Shown: positions 25,974 to 34,044 of the stretch, piece by piece
Layout: every line of letters starts with the position of its first letter
Numbering within the stretch: the stretch's first letter is position 1
Assembly (NCBI GenBank): GCA_900767885.1
Contig: CAAGAU010000025.1
Location: 1 to 64,000, forward strand
DNA from: Clostridia bacterium
GTDB lineage: Bacteria; Bacillota; Clostridia; Christensenellales; Borkfalkiaceae
Direction of reading: 5' to 3'
Length of the DNA: 64,000 nucleotides
Notes under the pieces: generated by a model
The model's input: the letters and a program-made list of their open reading frames with translations, nothing else
Databases searched by the model: none
What the model was told of the DNA's origin: nothing
Translations under genes and position numbers: made by a program

Positions 25974-26013
25974 ATGGTATCATAATGATATCATATTAAA
26001 ATCAAAAAGTCAA
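25974..26013 (-). promoter_or_regulatory. SPFH operon promoter with overlapping tandem palindromic operator
   Basis: On the minus strand TTGACT (26013-26008), 17 bases, TATCAT (25990-25985). The -10 lies inside ATGATATCAT (25985-25994). A second near-identical palindrome, ATGGTATCAT, lies at 25974-25983. The centres are 11 bp apart, the spacing used by Arc-type ribbon-helix-helix dimers on one DNA face. Confidence 0.7.
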
Positions 26014-26116
26014 CTATTCTACTGCGGGTAGGATAAATTTTTTGCTCGTAGAGCCGATAAAAGGTTTTTCTACGCGCTGTAATATAAGGTTTAGATTTTG
26101 TTCGGGGTAAAGTAGG

Positions 26117-26145
26117 TTGATTTTTATAGCCCTGCGACGTATACT
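26117..26145 (+). promoter_or_regulatory. Sigma-A promoter of degV
   Basis: TTGATT (26117-26122), 17-base spacer, TATACT (26140-26145), then a leader of about 25 bases with GGGAGA before the ATG. Confidence 0.7.
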
Positions 26146-26177
26146 TAAAGGGCATTAAATTTTACGGGAGACAGCAT

Positions 26178-27041
26178 ATGCGTAATTTTATATTGAGCGC
26201 GGAGGCGGCTTGCGATTTAACGCCCGAACTCGCGCAGAAATACGGCGTTAAAGTAACGCCGATGAAGTATTATATCGACGGCGAGGAATATTCGTCGGAC
26301 GACGGAAAACTCACCACGGTCGATATTTGCGAAAAAATGAAGAACGGCGCGAAGACCGCCACGACCCAGATTAACCCGAGCGAGGCGGAAGAATATCTCG
26401 AAGGCCTGCTTAAAGAGGGCAAAGACGTTTTGCACCTTTCGTTTTCGAGCGCGATGAGCGGCACTTACGCCAACTTTGCCGCCGCGGCGGAAAAACTCAA
26501 TAAAACCCACGACAATAAAATATACGTAGTAGATACGCTTTGTCAGTCGGGCGGCGACGGACTTATCGTAACCATGGTTGCCGAAAAGTCCGATAACGAC
26601 AATCTCGACGCGGTTGCGGCAAGGGATTACGCCGAAAGCGTAAAACTGCATATAGTGCATTATTTTACGGTGGACACCTTTACTTATCTCGCGCGCGGCG
26701 GCAGAATCCCCGCTTACCTTGCGACGATAGGCAACGTGATAAAATTAAAGCCCGTAATGCACCTTGTCAACGAAGGGAAAATAGTACCCGTAAAGAAGTT
26801 AATAGGCAGAAAACGCGCTATAGAAGAGGTTGTTAAAAACTTTTTGGAAAACTACAACGGCGAAAGCACGCACGTTTATATCTGCGAGGCAGATTGCAAG
26901 GCAGACGCCGAATACGTAAAAGAGCAGATAGAAAAGGAGTATAAAAATATCGAGGTTACCATAATGCCGCTCGGCACGATAATCGTTTCGCACAGCGGAC
27001 CGGGAACGCTTGCCTTATTCTTTACCGCCGATAAAAGGTAA
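26178..27041 (+). CDS. DegV family fatty-acid-binding protein
   Basis: This 287-residue protein has the two-domain DegV fold. The N-terminal domain has AACDLTPELAQKYGVKVTPMKYYIDG and the loop SFSSAMSGTYANF. Later motifs are RGGRIP, KPVMHLVNEGKIVPVKKLIGRKRA and HSGPGTLALFF. DegV/FakB proteins bind a fatty acid and present it to the kinase FakA. No fakA is in the window. The gene has its own promoter and appears monocistronic. Confidence 0.9.
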   Translation: MRNFILSAEAACDLTPELAQKYGVKVTPMKYYIDGEEYSSDDGKLTTVDICEKMKNGAKTATTQINPSEAEEYLEGLLKEGKDVLHLSFSSAMSGTYANFAAAAEKLNKTHDNKIYVVDTLCQSGGDGLIVTMVAEKSDNDNLDAVAARDYAESVKLHIVHYFTVDTFTYLARGGRIPAYLATIGNVIKLKPVMHLVNEGKIVPVKKLIGRKRAIEEVVKNFLENYNGESTHVYICEADCKADAEYVKEQIEKEYKNIEVTIMPLGTIIVSHSGPGTLALFFTADKR

Positions 27042-27048
27042 AATTTTA

Positions 27049-27077
27049 TTTACATTTAACCCGGAATATGTTACAAT
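27049..27077 (+). promoter_or_regulatory. Promoter placing the transcript start at or near the ATG of the small unknown gene
   Basis: TTTACA (27049-27054), 17-base spacer, TACAAT (27072-27077). Transcription is expected about seven bases later, at the ATG (27084), so the message may be leaderless. Confidence 0.6.
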
Positions 27078-27083
27078 ATTATT

Positions 27084-27344
27084 ATGGTTAAACTGTGGAT
27101 AAAGATAATAAAAAAAGAAAAGATAATAAAGCAAACAGAGGTTGACCGCGACGAGAAATTTTATTACTCGAATTTTGCGGAATATATATCGGAAGGTTGT
27201 TACGCTTTGGACGAGGCTACGCCCGTCATACTTAAAAGCCATATAATGAACTTTGCGAAGTACAATATGACGGAATTCAAGCCGTCGGATTTTATCGAGT
27301 CGGTAAAATTCGACAGAATGATAGTCGAGAATTTAGACAGGTAA
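27084..27344 (+). CDS. Small uncharacterised protein (86 residues)
   Basis: The function is not recognised. The protein is soluble and mixed helix/strand. It begins MVKLWIKIIKKEKIIKQTEV, has FYYSNFAEYISEGCYALDEATPVIL in the middle and ends in an acidic helix. There is no signal peptide, zinc motif or membrane segment. Codon use fits its neighbours, and it has a good promoter and a terminator, which argues for a real gene. No ribosome binding site is visible, in line with a leaderless message. Confidence 0.68.
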   Translation: MVKLWIKIIKKEKIIKQTEVDRDEKFYYSNFAEYISEGCYALDEATPVILKSHIMNFAKYNMTEFKPSDFIESVKFDRMIVENLDR

Positions 27345-27350
27345 AAGTAA

Positions 27351-27419
27351 GCGCCCGTCCGGACGCCGGTATTTCCGGTGATTTTCGGCAGGCGCGTCTA
27401 CACTGCTTTAAGCGTGGAC
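27351..27419. other. Possible structured RNA element (unassigned)
   Basis: GCGCC (27351-27355) can pair with GGCGC (27391-27395), enclosing GTCCGGAC and a CCGG-ATTT-CCGG hairpin. Next to it, GTCTAC (27396-27401) pairs with GTGGAC (27414-27419). I do not recognise a known family. It could be the 3' end of the small-gene transcript or a separate small RNA. Confidence 0.3.
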
Positions 27420-27429
27420 TTAAATTAAA

Positions 27430-27469
27430 AAGGTTGCATTTTCTGACGGAAATGCAACCTTGTTTTTTT
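27430..27469 (+). terminator. Terminator between the small gene and the minus-strand operon
   Basis: AAGGTTGCATTT pairs with AAATGCAACCTT around an eight-base loop, then TGTTTTTTT. A-runs upstream may let it act on the minus strand too. Confidence 0.88.
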
Positions 27470-27504
27470 GCGGCGGTTTTTACTGCCTTATGCGGTTAAT
27501 CGGT

Positions 27505-28683
27505 TTATCGGTTATGCACGGCGTCGTATAAATAATTGTACACGCCTGCGGTCCAGCCCAGCATTTTCTGCGTTTGATATTCCACGCTTTTCGCGACTCC
27601 GCCCGCCTCGTATCGCTCCCATAAGCAGCCCGTTTTTTCAAAGGTTTTTTCTACTACGTTCATAAATCTTAAGGCGTACTCTTTTGCCGTCGCGTTTTCG
27701 CCCGAGGCGGTCAACGCGTTATAAGCAAAATACTGATGCGGCGCCCATACGTAAGGATATCCCCATTGACAACCGTCCTCTCCTAAATTTTCGCAGGAAG
27801 AAAATCCGCATTCGGTAGAGAGTTTGTCCGCCAACTTTTTTACGCCGCGCGTTGCGAGTCCTACCGTGTACGGTAAAAAACAGGCGCAGGCATACACGTC
27901 GCTTCTTTGGTCGTCGGTGTATCTGTAATCGTGATAAATGCCGTCGGGGTCTTCCATAAACTTTTTCATCAGCGCGGCGCGTTTGTTTTTCGCCTCGCCG
28001 TATTTTTGCGATTTTTCTTTGTCCTTATCGCCGAAATATTCTTCCAGAAAAGATTCCAGACCGTATAAATGCGAGTTAAGATCTACCCCGGCGTACTCCG
28101 CGGCTCTGCGGTGATATCTCGGAGTATGATCTTCGCCCGATTCGCCCTCGGCGGTTAAACTTATCATGGTTTGCACTTTGACGTCGTCCGAAACGTTTTT
28201 CGGCAGTTTTATGCGCGTATAATTGTCGTAATCGCGGATAAGCGTGCGGCGGTCTTTCATATTCGTTCCGTGTCTGTTAAGTCCGCAGGGAGAAATTCGT
28301 TCCGTCATCCAGAAAACGTATTCTTTCTCCAGGGCGGCGACGGCGGTTTTTTCCCATTCGGCGTCGGGTTCGGCTTTCATAAGACTTTTTACCATCATAT
28401 ATAAAAGCGGCGGCTGACTTGCGTATTCCGCGCCGCGTTCCCATACGCAGTTGGGTACGCAACCGAACTTGTTAAGGCTGAAAATCAGGTTGTTCACGTT
28501 GTTGCGCGCGTCGTTTATCCTGCCGTCGGCTATTAAACCCTCGTTGGTAAAAAACGTGTCCCAATAATACAAAACCGTGAATCTTCCGTCGTCAAGGCAG
28601 GGCGGAACGTAAGGATAGGGTGCAAAGCCGCTCGGGTCGGTAAAAACTTTCCAGGTGTTTTTTATATATTCTCTTACCGTCAT
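27505..28683 (-). CDS. GH37-like (trehalase-like) glycoside hydrolase
   Basis: This 392-residue cytoplasmic protein has an (alpha/alpha)6-type sequence. DDGRFTVLYYWDTFF resembles the trehalase signature PGGRFxExYxWD, and WGYPYVWAPHQYFAYNAL resembles QWDxPxGWAPxQ. Candidate catalytic residues by analogy are the Asp of GESGEDH and a Glu in LWERYEAGG. It is shorter than classical GH37 trehalases (about 500-550), and fine specificity may differ; GH63-type glucosidases or mannosylglycerate hydrolases have similar folds. It is the last gene of a four-gene operon. Confidence 0.75.
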   Translation of the reverse strand: MTVREYIKNTWKVFTDPSGFAPYPYVPPCLDDGRFTVLYYWDTFFTNEGLIADGRINDARNNVNNLIFSLNKFGCVPNCVWERGAEYASQPPLLYMMVKSLMKAEPDAEWEKTAVAALEKEYVFWMTERISPCGLNRHGTNMKDRRTLIRDYDNYTRIKLPKNVSDDVKVQTMISLTAEGESGEDHTPRYHRRAAEYAGVDLNSHLYGLESFLEEYFGDKDKEKSQKYGEAKNKRAALMKKFMEDPDGIYHDYRYTDDQRSDVYACACFLPYTVGLATRGVKKLADKLSTECGFSSCENLGEDGCQWGYPYVWAPHQYFAYNALTASGENATAKEYALRFMNVVEKTFEKTGCLWERYEAGGVAKSVEYQTQKMLGWTAGVYNYLYDAVHNR

Positions 28684-28692
28684 TTATTTCGA

Positions 28693-29406
28693 TTACTCCA
28701 ATATATTAGTGGTTATATAGTCTACGCCGAGCGAAACGAGATTTTCGGCTACGGCTTTGTCGTTTACCGTCCAACAGTTTATCTTAACGCCCGCAGACTT
28801 TAATTTTGCGACCGTTTCCTTAGTGAGAGCGGGGTGGCCAACGTCTATATCCGCGCCGTTTTTCACGCAAAAGTCTATCGTCTGGTCGTTTATCTCGCCG
28901 CACAAAAATTGCAGACGGGCGGTCGGTAATAATTTTCGCATCTTTTCTATATCCGAGGCGTAAAACGATATGTAAATTATATCGTCGGTCTGACCCGCTT
29001 TTTCCACCTCGGCTATTATTTCTTTAAGTTGTTTTTCGTTGTATTCGATTTTCAGTTCGAGTACGCTTTTCTTTTCGTATTTTTTGCACGTATCAAGGTA
29101 CTCTTTAAGCGTTGGAACAACCGAATAAGCCGCTTTTTCGCCGTTTTCTATGCGTTGAATTTTGCGGATTTCGTCAAAAGTCATATCTTTGATAAGCGCG
29201 TTCACGCCGAATACCCTTTGCAGGTTTTCGTCGTGATGAACGACGAATTTGCCGTCCTTGGTCATATGCACGTCGGTTTCTATGCCGTAGTAACTTCTGT
29301 TGCCCGCCGCGACGAACGCACATTCCGTATTTTCGGTTTCTATTCCGCTTAAGCCCCTGTGAGCAATCATTAAAACGTTCTTTTTGTCTATTTTTACGGT
29401 GTTCAT
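28693..29406 (-). CDS. Cytoplasmic glycerophosphodiester phosphodiesterase
   Basis: This 237-residue protein is a single GDPD TIM barrel without a signal peptide. The catalytic pattern is visible: HRG (His16), GIETDVHMTKDG with the metal-binding Glu and Asp, HHDENL with the second His, and LELKIEY. It cleaves glycerophosphodiesters to glycerol-3-phosphate and an alcohol. It lies 9 bases from the trehalase-like gene and is probably co-transcribed. It is the third GDPD in the window; the other two are secreted. Confidence 0.93.
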   Translation of the reverse strand: MNTVKIDKKNVLMIAHRGLSGIETENTECAFVAAGNRSYYGIETDVHMTKDGKFVVHHDENLQRVFGVNALIKDMTFDEIRKIQRIENGEKAAYSVVPTLKEYLDTCKKYEKKSVLELKIEYNEKQLKEIIAEVEKAGQTDDIIYISFYASDIEKMRKLLPTARLQFLCGEINDQTIDFCVKNGADIDVGHPALTKETVAKLKSAGVKINCWTVNDKAVAENLVSLGVDYITTNILE

Positions 29407-29419
29407 ACCAAAGTCTCCG

Positions 29420-30775
29420 TTAAAAATTTATTTCATCGTTAATTTTAATCTCTTTGTCGCGTTTTGTCAAGCCGTTGCCTTTCTTTAATACGAAATATAT
29501 AAAACCCGCCGCGATAAGCGTTAAAAGTTGCGAAACGGGCAACGCCGCCCACAGTCCGCTCGTGCCTGTCGGGGATAAAACGAGCAGGCTTAACGGCGTA
29601 AAGAGGAACGGGTCGAGAAAGGTAATTGTATTAGATAAGGCGACCTTGCCCGTGGAATAGGCGTAGGCGCAGATAAATTTTACCGCCGCTTTAAGCGGAT
29701 AGGCAAACGCGTAAAATATAAATCCGGTTTTAATCATTTGCGCCGCCTCGGCGGAAGCCGCAAAGACGTCGGGCAAAAAAATGATGGCTGCGGGCGTTAA
29801 AGCGATAAACGCAACCGAGAGCGCGATCATAGTGATAATCGTCTTATAAAGGGTGTTTCGTTCTTCGCGTATATCGTTTGCGCCCCTGTAATAACTGAAC
29901 ACGGGTTGCGCGCCGTCGCATACGCCCTGAAAGACGTAATCGTAAGTATACAGAACGTAACTCATTACGGCATACGCTCCGACCGCCGTGGTTCCGCCTA
30001 TTTTCAAAGCGAAAAAGTTGGTAAAAGTCAGCACCATGGACGGTACGAAATTAAGCCCGAAAGGAGCGACGGAATTTTTTAAAACGAGCAGGGCGAATCG
30101 CGGCGATTTTTCTTTATCGGAGCATTCTTGCGCGGACGGAGTTTTTGCGGATTTGTCGCCGCGGCGCAGCAGCGAAAAAAGCGAAAGAGCCGCGACTACC
30201 GCCTGCGAAACGACCGTGGCGGCGGCAACGCCGTATAGCGCGAATTTTTTGACCGTAAGAAAGTCGAGTCCGACGTGTACGGCAAGCCCGATTGCGGTAT
30301 ATATAAGAGCGGAGTAGGTTTTACCTTCGTTTCTGAGCAGCACGACCGCGCTTGCGCCTATTACCTGAAAAATCGCGCCGAGAGAAATTACCAGCGAATA
30401 GTTTTCGGCGTAAGTTTTAACGATTCCTTCCGCGCCGAGCAAGGTCAGTAACGGGGAGTAGACGAGCAGACAAAAAATCGTCGCCGCCGCTCCGCCCGCT
30501 ACCGGCAGCCATAGGGCGGCGGGTTTGGCTTTTTCGGCAAGGGCGTATTCGTTTTTGCCGCGCAGACCGTTTATCACGACCGCCGCGCCCACGCCGAGCC
30601 CCGACCCGAGCGAGGTTATAAACGCCACTATCGGCCAGGCTATGTTTATTGCCGCCAGACCGTCGTCGCCCGCGCGATTGCCTATAAACAGTCCGTCGAT
30701 GTTGGTGTACGTTCCCACTATAACCATCGAAATAACGGACGGCAGAATATAATTAAAAAGTTTGAATTTTTTCAT
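29420..30775 (-). CDS. MATE-family efflux transporter
   Basis: This 451-residue protein has twelve hydrophobic segments in two similar halves, as in NorM/DinF-type MATE antiporters. The first half has YTNIDGLFIGNRAGDDGLAAINIAWP, the typical helix 1-2 pattern, and the second half has GGTTAVGAYAVMSYV. It exports a cation or drug, or possibly a metabolite, using a Na+ or H+ gradient. It overlaps the HAD gene by four bases. The substrate is unknown. Confidence 0.9.
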   Translation of the reverse strand: MKKFKLFNYILPSVISMVIVGTYTNIDGLFIGNRAGDDGLAAINIAWPIVAFITSLGSGLGVGAAVVINGLRGKNEYALAEKAKPAALWLPVAGGAAATIFCLLVYSPLLTLLGAEGIVKTYAENYSLVISLGAIFQVIGASAVVLLRNEGKTYSALIYTAIGLAVHVGLDFLTVKKFALYGVAAATVVSQAVVAALSLFSLLRRGDKSAKTPSAQECSDKEKSPRFALLVLKNSVAPFGLNFVPSMVLTFTNFFALKIGGTTAVGAYAVMSYVLYTYDYVFQGVCDGAQPVFSYYRGANDIREERNTLYKTIITMIALSVAFIALTPAAIIFLPDVFAASAEAAQMIKTGFIFYAFAYPLKAAVKFICAYAYSTGKVALSNTITFLDPFLFTPLSLLVLSPTGTSGLWAALPVSQLLTLIAAGFIYFVLKKGNGLTKRDKEIKINDEINF

Positions 30776-31482
30776 AAAAGATTCAATATAAGGTCGGTTG
30801 CGAGTCCTGCGTTATCCGCGCTATAAGCCGATTTTTCGCCGATTTCGGTATCCTTTCCCACAAACACGAAAGGCACGCGGGCGTTATCCGCGAATTTTTT
30901 GTCGGTGGCGGTGTCGCCCACCATAAACATCTCGTTTTTTGCGGCGTTCAGTTTTTTTGCTATATCGTCGGCGGCGAACGGGTCGGGTTTATGCGGAGTG
31001 TTGCCGTCGTCGCAGTATATCCCGTCGAACAAGTCCGAAACGCCGAGTTTTTCAAGACAAAACGCGGTTATACTTCTGTCGTCGGTAGTTACCACGAATA
31101 GTTTTGCTTTTTCGCGCGCTTTTTCGAGTTTCGCGCGTAAGTCGTCGCAAACGGGCAGTATAACCCCCGCTTTTACGTTATCCGCCGTCGCGCGTTCGAT
31201 ATCGTGCCTGTCCACCTCGGCGGCAACGCCGTATTTTTTAAAAACGCCGTTTACCGTTTGGGCAAATTGCGAGTAAGTGCCGCCGCATAATATGCCTTTG
31301 GGGTCTACGGTATCGTTTACTATGCCTATTTTTCTGCCGATTTCGTCGGCAATTTTTTCGGCGTCTTGGGCGGGTGCGGCCTTGTCCGTTACGGACCTTA
31401 TCGCCGCTTTCGCTACGGGAATCCAGAATGCGTCAAACCGCATCAGCGTTCCGTCTTTGTCGTATAAAATTGCTTTTAACAT
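30772..31482 (-). CDS. HAD-family phosphatase (phosphoglycolate phosphatase-like)
   Basis: This 236-residue protein has HAD motif I DKDGT (nucleophile Asp plus acid Asp), motif II in FVVTTDD, and motif IV GDTATD. A helical cap lies between motifs I and II. Substrates for such enzymes are phosphorylated sugars or metabolites. ATG 31482 follows CGGAG; the frame runs to 31587 only because it opens within the inverted-repeat element. It is the first gene of the minus-strand operon. Confidence 0.87.
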   Translation of the reverse strand: MLKAILYDKDGTLMRFDAFWIPVAKAAIRSVTDKAAPAQDAEKIADEIGRKIGIVNDTVDPKGILCGGTYSQFAQTVNGVFKKYGVAAEVDRHDIERATADNVKAGVILPVCDDLRAKLEKAREKAKLFVVTTDDRSITAFCLEKLGVSDLFDGIYCDDGNTPHKPDPFAADDIAKKLNAAKNEMFMVGDTATDKKFADNARVPFVFVGKDTEIGEKSAYSADNAGLATDLILNLL

Positions 31483-31495
31483 GGTTTTTCTCCGA

Positions 31496-31773
31496 TAGCC
31501 ATTAGAGAGTTGAACTAATCGAGCCTTAAAACCGTCTTTTTTGCATATTTTTGCAAATTCTCGCTTGTAGTACGGCAAGTACAACATCGCTCGCCTTTAC
31601 AACAATCTGCTAAAAAATACGGCTTTAAGGTGCTTCGCATTTCAACGGCGATAAATTTAGGAAAATCAAGGCAAACGAACGAAGTTATACTTGGCGTATT
31701 ACAAGAGAGTTTAACGCCGATTTTACAAATTTTGCGCCGTTAAAACTTGGTTGGTTCAACTCTCTAATGGCTA
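31496..31773. repeat. 278-bp long inverted-repeat element (MITE-like)
   Basis: The ends are perfect 20-bp inverted repeats, TAGCCATTAGAGAGTTGAAC and its complement. Inside, the two halves keep imperfect inverted similarity, for example CTTGTAGTACGGCAAGTACAAC on the left and the complement of GTTATACTTGGCGTATTACAAG on the right. It has no coding capacity. TA at both outer ends would fit Tc1/IS630-type insertion. It directly abuts the ribosome binding site of the HAD gene. Confidence 0.7.
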
Positions 31774-31919
31774 ACGGGTTTATTGTATCATAACGATTTC
31801 GATTACGCAAGAAAAAAACGTGCCGAAAAAAAAGTTTACAAAGACTTTACGTTTTGTCTGTCGCCGCCCGATTATCCTGCCGCCGCCCGCGCCGAAAATA
31901 AAAAATGCGCTTAAAACCG

Positions 31920-31948
31920 TTGACAAAGGGCAAATATTTTTGTACAAT
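31920..31948 (+). promoter_or_regulatory. Sigma-A promoter of the MBL-fold gene
   Basis: Perfect TTGACA (31920-31925), 17-base spacer, TACAAT (31943-31948). The leader then carries AGGAGG before ATG 31999. The stretch 31774-31919 shows nothing else clear. Confidence 0.85.
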
Positions 31949-31998
31949 ACGGCATGAAAAGCGCGGCGAGCCGTATTATCGCCGACAGGAGGAAGGGT

Positions 31999-32826
31999 AT
32001 GCGTCTTAAATTTTTAGGTACGGGTGCGTCGGAGGGCGTTCCGTCGTTGTTTTGTAATTGCAGAGTGTGCAAAAACGCGAGAAAGGTTAAAGGTAAGGAG
32101 ATAAGGAGCAGGGCGTGCTTTATGATAGACGACGATCTGCTTATAGATTTCCCTCAGGACGTGTTTTTCGACGCGCTCAGGTACGATCTCGATTTTACGG
32201 CGATAAAATATCTGCTTATAACGCACACTCATTGCGACCATTACGACTACGAGGATTTGTTTCAGCGCGGACCGTACTGCTCGGTTGACAGAACGAACGA
32301 TATTTTAAACGTGTACGCCAACGCCGCCGCAAAGAAAAAATTCGACGACGAATGGCACGAGGACGAGGTTATAAGAAATCTCGTATATAACGTAGTCGAG
32401 CCGTTTAAAGAATATTCCGTAGGCGAATATACCGTTATTCCGTTAAAGAGTATTCATATGGAGAGCGAGCAGAGTCTTGTTTACGTGATAAAAAAGGACG
32501 GAAAAACCTATCTGCACGCGATGGATACGGGCGACTTCCCCGAGGATACCTACGAATATCTTAAGAAAAGCGGACTTAAATTCGACGCGATGACTTTCGA
32601 TATGACTTTCGGACTGGGAAAGGAACGTCATTACGGGCATCAGACCTTCGAACAGACGATGGAGATAATCGAAAGGTTTACGGCAATAGGCGTTTCGGAC
32701 GAAAAGACGAAAATTTACGCCTGCCACGTTTCGCATTGTTGCGGCAGTACTCACGAGGAACTTTCCGCCGCGCTTAAAGCGCACGGCGTTACCATGGCTT
32801 ACGACGGACTGACAATTGAGATTTAA
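31999..32826 (+). CDS. Metallo-beta-lactamase-fold hydrolase, PhnP-like
   Basis: This 275-residue protein begins LGTGASEGVPSLFCNCRVC, carries the metal motif HTHCDH, and ends with AMDTGD and CHVSHCC segments. The N-terminal Cys pattern and GTGxSxGxP are typical of PhnP-type cyclic phosphodiesterases and of related tRNase-Z-like enzymes. The function is probably hydrolysis of a cyclic or diester phosphate, but the substrate is unknown. ATG 31999 with AGGAGG is chosen over the upstream ATG 31954, which sits at the predicted transcript start. Confidence 0.85.
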   Translation: MRLKFLGTGASEGVPSLFCNCRVCKNARKVKGKEIRSRACFMIDDDLLIDFPQDVFFDALRYDLDFTAIKYLLITHTHCDHYDYEDLFQRGPYCSVDRTNDILNVYANAAAKKKFDDEWHEDEVIRNLVYNVVEPFKEYSVGEYTVIPLKSIHMESEQSLVYVIKKDGKTYLHAMDTGDFPEDTYEYLKKSGLKFDAMTFDMTFGLGKERHYGHQTFEQTMEIIERFTAIGVSDEKTKIYACHVSHCCGSTHEELSAALKAHGVTMAYDGLTIEI

Positions 32827-32828
32827 AT

Positions 32829-32875
32829 AAAAACCGCGATTTTATTCCGTAAGGGATTAAGTCGCAGTTTTTTTT
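32829..32875. terminator. Terminator between the MBL gene and the convergent AraC gene
   Basis: AAAACCGCGATTTTATTCC pairs, with small bulges, with GGGATTAAGTCGCAGTTTT, followed by more T residues. It runs into the stop codon of the minus-strand gene. Confidence 0.6.
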
Positions 32876-33752
32876 ATTCTGCCGAGTTGGTTTTAAGGCG
32901 TTCGGAAACGAGTTGTTGGTATGCGCGCGGAGAAACGCCCATTATTTTTTTGAACTGAACGCAGAAATTGGCGGGGGAGTTAAAGCCGCAGTGAGTACCC
33001 GCGTCGGCAACCGAAGTGTTAAGCGTTATGAGTTGGCATGCCTGCGTTATTCTGAAACGCAGCAGGTATTCCTGCGGACTCATACCCGTTTCGCGCTTGA
33101 ACACCGCCGAAAAATACGTCCGCGAAATGCCCAGGTCGGCGGCGAGTTCGGTAACCGACATATCGTAGGCATAATTTTCCTTTATGCGGTTTATCGCCGC
33201 GTTTACGTAGTTTATGTCCCGTCGCTGTTGCGCCACGGTGTTTTTGGGGTCGAATTGCGACATTGCGGCGAGCAGAGTGAAAAAAGTCGAAATGGCTTTA
33301 AGGTTGTCGGTCAGCGCGTAAGTGTTAAGCGACTCGTAGAGTTCCTTAAAGTATTCGCCGATTTTTTTGTCGGGGTACCGCCTTACGGGCGACGACGCGC
33401 CCAGTCCGCACGCTTCCAGCGTTTTAGCGGCGTTAAGCCCGTCTATACCGAAGTAGTAATAAGAGAACGGGTCTATTTCGTCGGCGTAATAAGTCGTGGG
33501 AACGTTCTGTGGGATTATAAACACGTCGCCCGCCGAAACAGGATAGGTTTTGCCGTTGAGTTTAACGTAACCTTTGCCCGAAATTATATACTTTACTACG
33601 TTGAGCGAACGTATGACGTTAAAATTCTTTATGGCCGTCGTCGCGCTCTGGTAGCCCGAGTACAGGGACGACAAGTCGAAATCCAGAATGTTCTGCAGAG
33701 TACAAAAAGTTAAGTTGACGTAATCGTGTTTTAAATCGGTCGGTTGTTTCAT
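32874..33752 (-). CDS. AraC-family regulator of the glycan-utilisation locus
   Basis: This 292-residue protein has an N-terminal cupin-type sensor (KYIISGKGYVKLNGKTYPV, then GDVFIIPQNVPTTYY) and a C-terminal double helix-turn-helix (MSVTELAADLGISRTYFSAVFKRETGMSPQEYLLRFR). It is transcribed divergently from a long polysaccharide-utilisation operon and is very likely its regulator. The promoter is so close that the message starts within a few bases of the ATG, and no ribosome binding site is seen. Confidence 0.9.
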   Translation of the reverse strand: MKQPTDLKHDYVNLTFCTLQNILDFDLSSLYSGYQSATTAIKNFNVIRSLNVVKYIISGKGYVKLNGKTYPVSAGDVFIIPQNVPTTYYADEIDPFSYYYFGIDGLNAAKTLEACGLGASSPVRRYPDKKIGEYFKELYESLNTYALTDNLKAISTFFTLLAAMSQFDPKNTVAQQRRDINYVNAAINRIKENYAYDMSVTELAADLGISRTYFSAVFKRETGMSPQEYLLRFRITQACQLITLNTSVADAGTHCGFNSPANFCVQFKKIMGVSPRAYQQLVSERLKTNSAE

Positions 33753-33760
33753 TTGAGTAC

Positions 33761-33789
33761 ATTATAACAAAAAATTCGGGCTATTACAA
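33761..33789 (-). promoter_or_regulatory. Promoter of the second AraC gene (near-leaderless)
   Basis: On the minus strand TTGTAA (33789-33784), 17 bases, TATAAT (33766-33761). The expected start, about 33754, is two bases from the ATG at 33752. Confidence 0.65.
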
Positions 33790-33943
33790 GGCTTTTTAAC
33801 TACTTTTTTCTCCAAAAACAATTAAAATTCGACTATTTACACGTTTTTTACAATAATTAAAGTTAAATTTTACGCCGATACGTAAATTTTTCGTAAAGTC
33901 GCCGAAAATCATACATTGACTAAAGTTAGGCTGACATTATTTA

Positions 33944-33972
33944 TTGATTTTGAAATGAAATCGGTGTACAAT
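33944..33972 (+). promoter_or_regulatory. Promoter of the polysaccharide-utilisation operon
   Basis: TTGATT (33944-33949), 17-base spacer, TACAAT (33967-33972), then about 65 bases of leader and GAAGGGG before ATG 34045. A second TTGACT lies at 33915 without a matching -10. No clear AraC operator is recognised between the divergent promoters. Confidence 0.6.
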
Positions 33973-34044
33973 AGTGGCGCAATATGGCGTATGGCGGCAT
34001 TATTTTATCCGCTCTGCGCAAACTTACTCACGAAGGGGAACGAA

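Noticed and set aside
31954..31998. Upstream ATG of the MBL-fold gene at the predicted transcript start
   Set aside because: It could be a leaderless start, but AGGAGG before 31999 and the family's N-terminus (LGTGASEG) favour the internal ATG.
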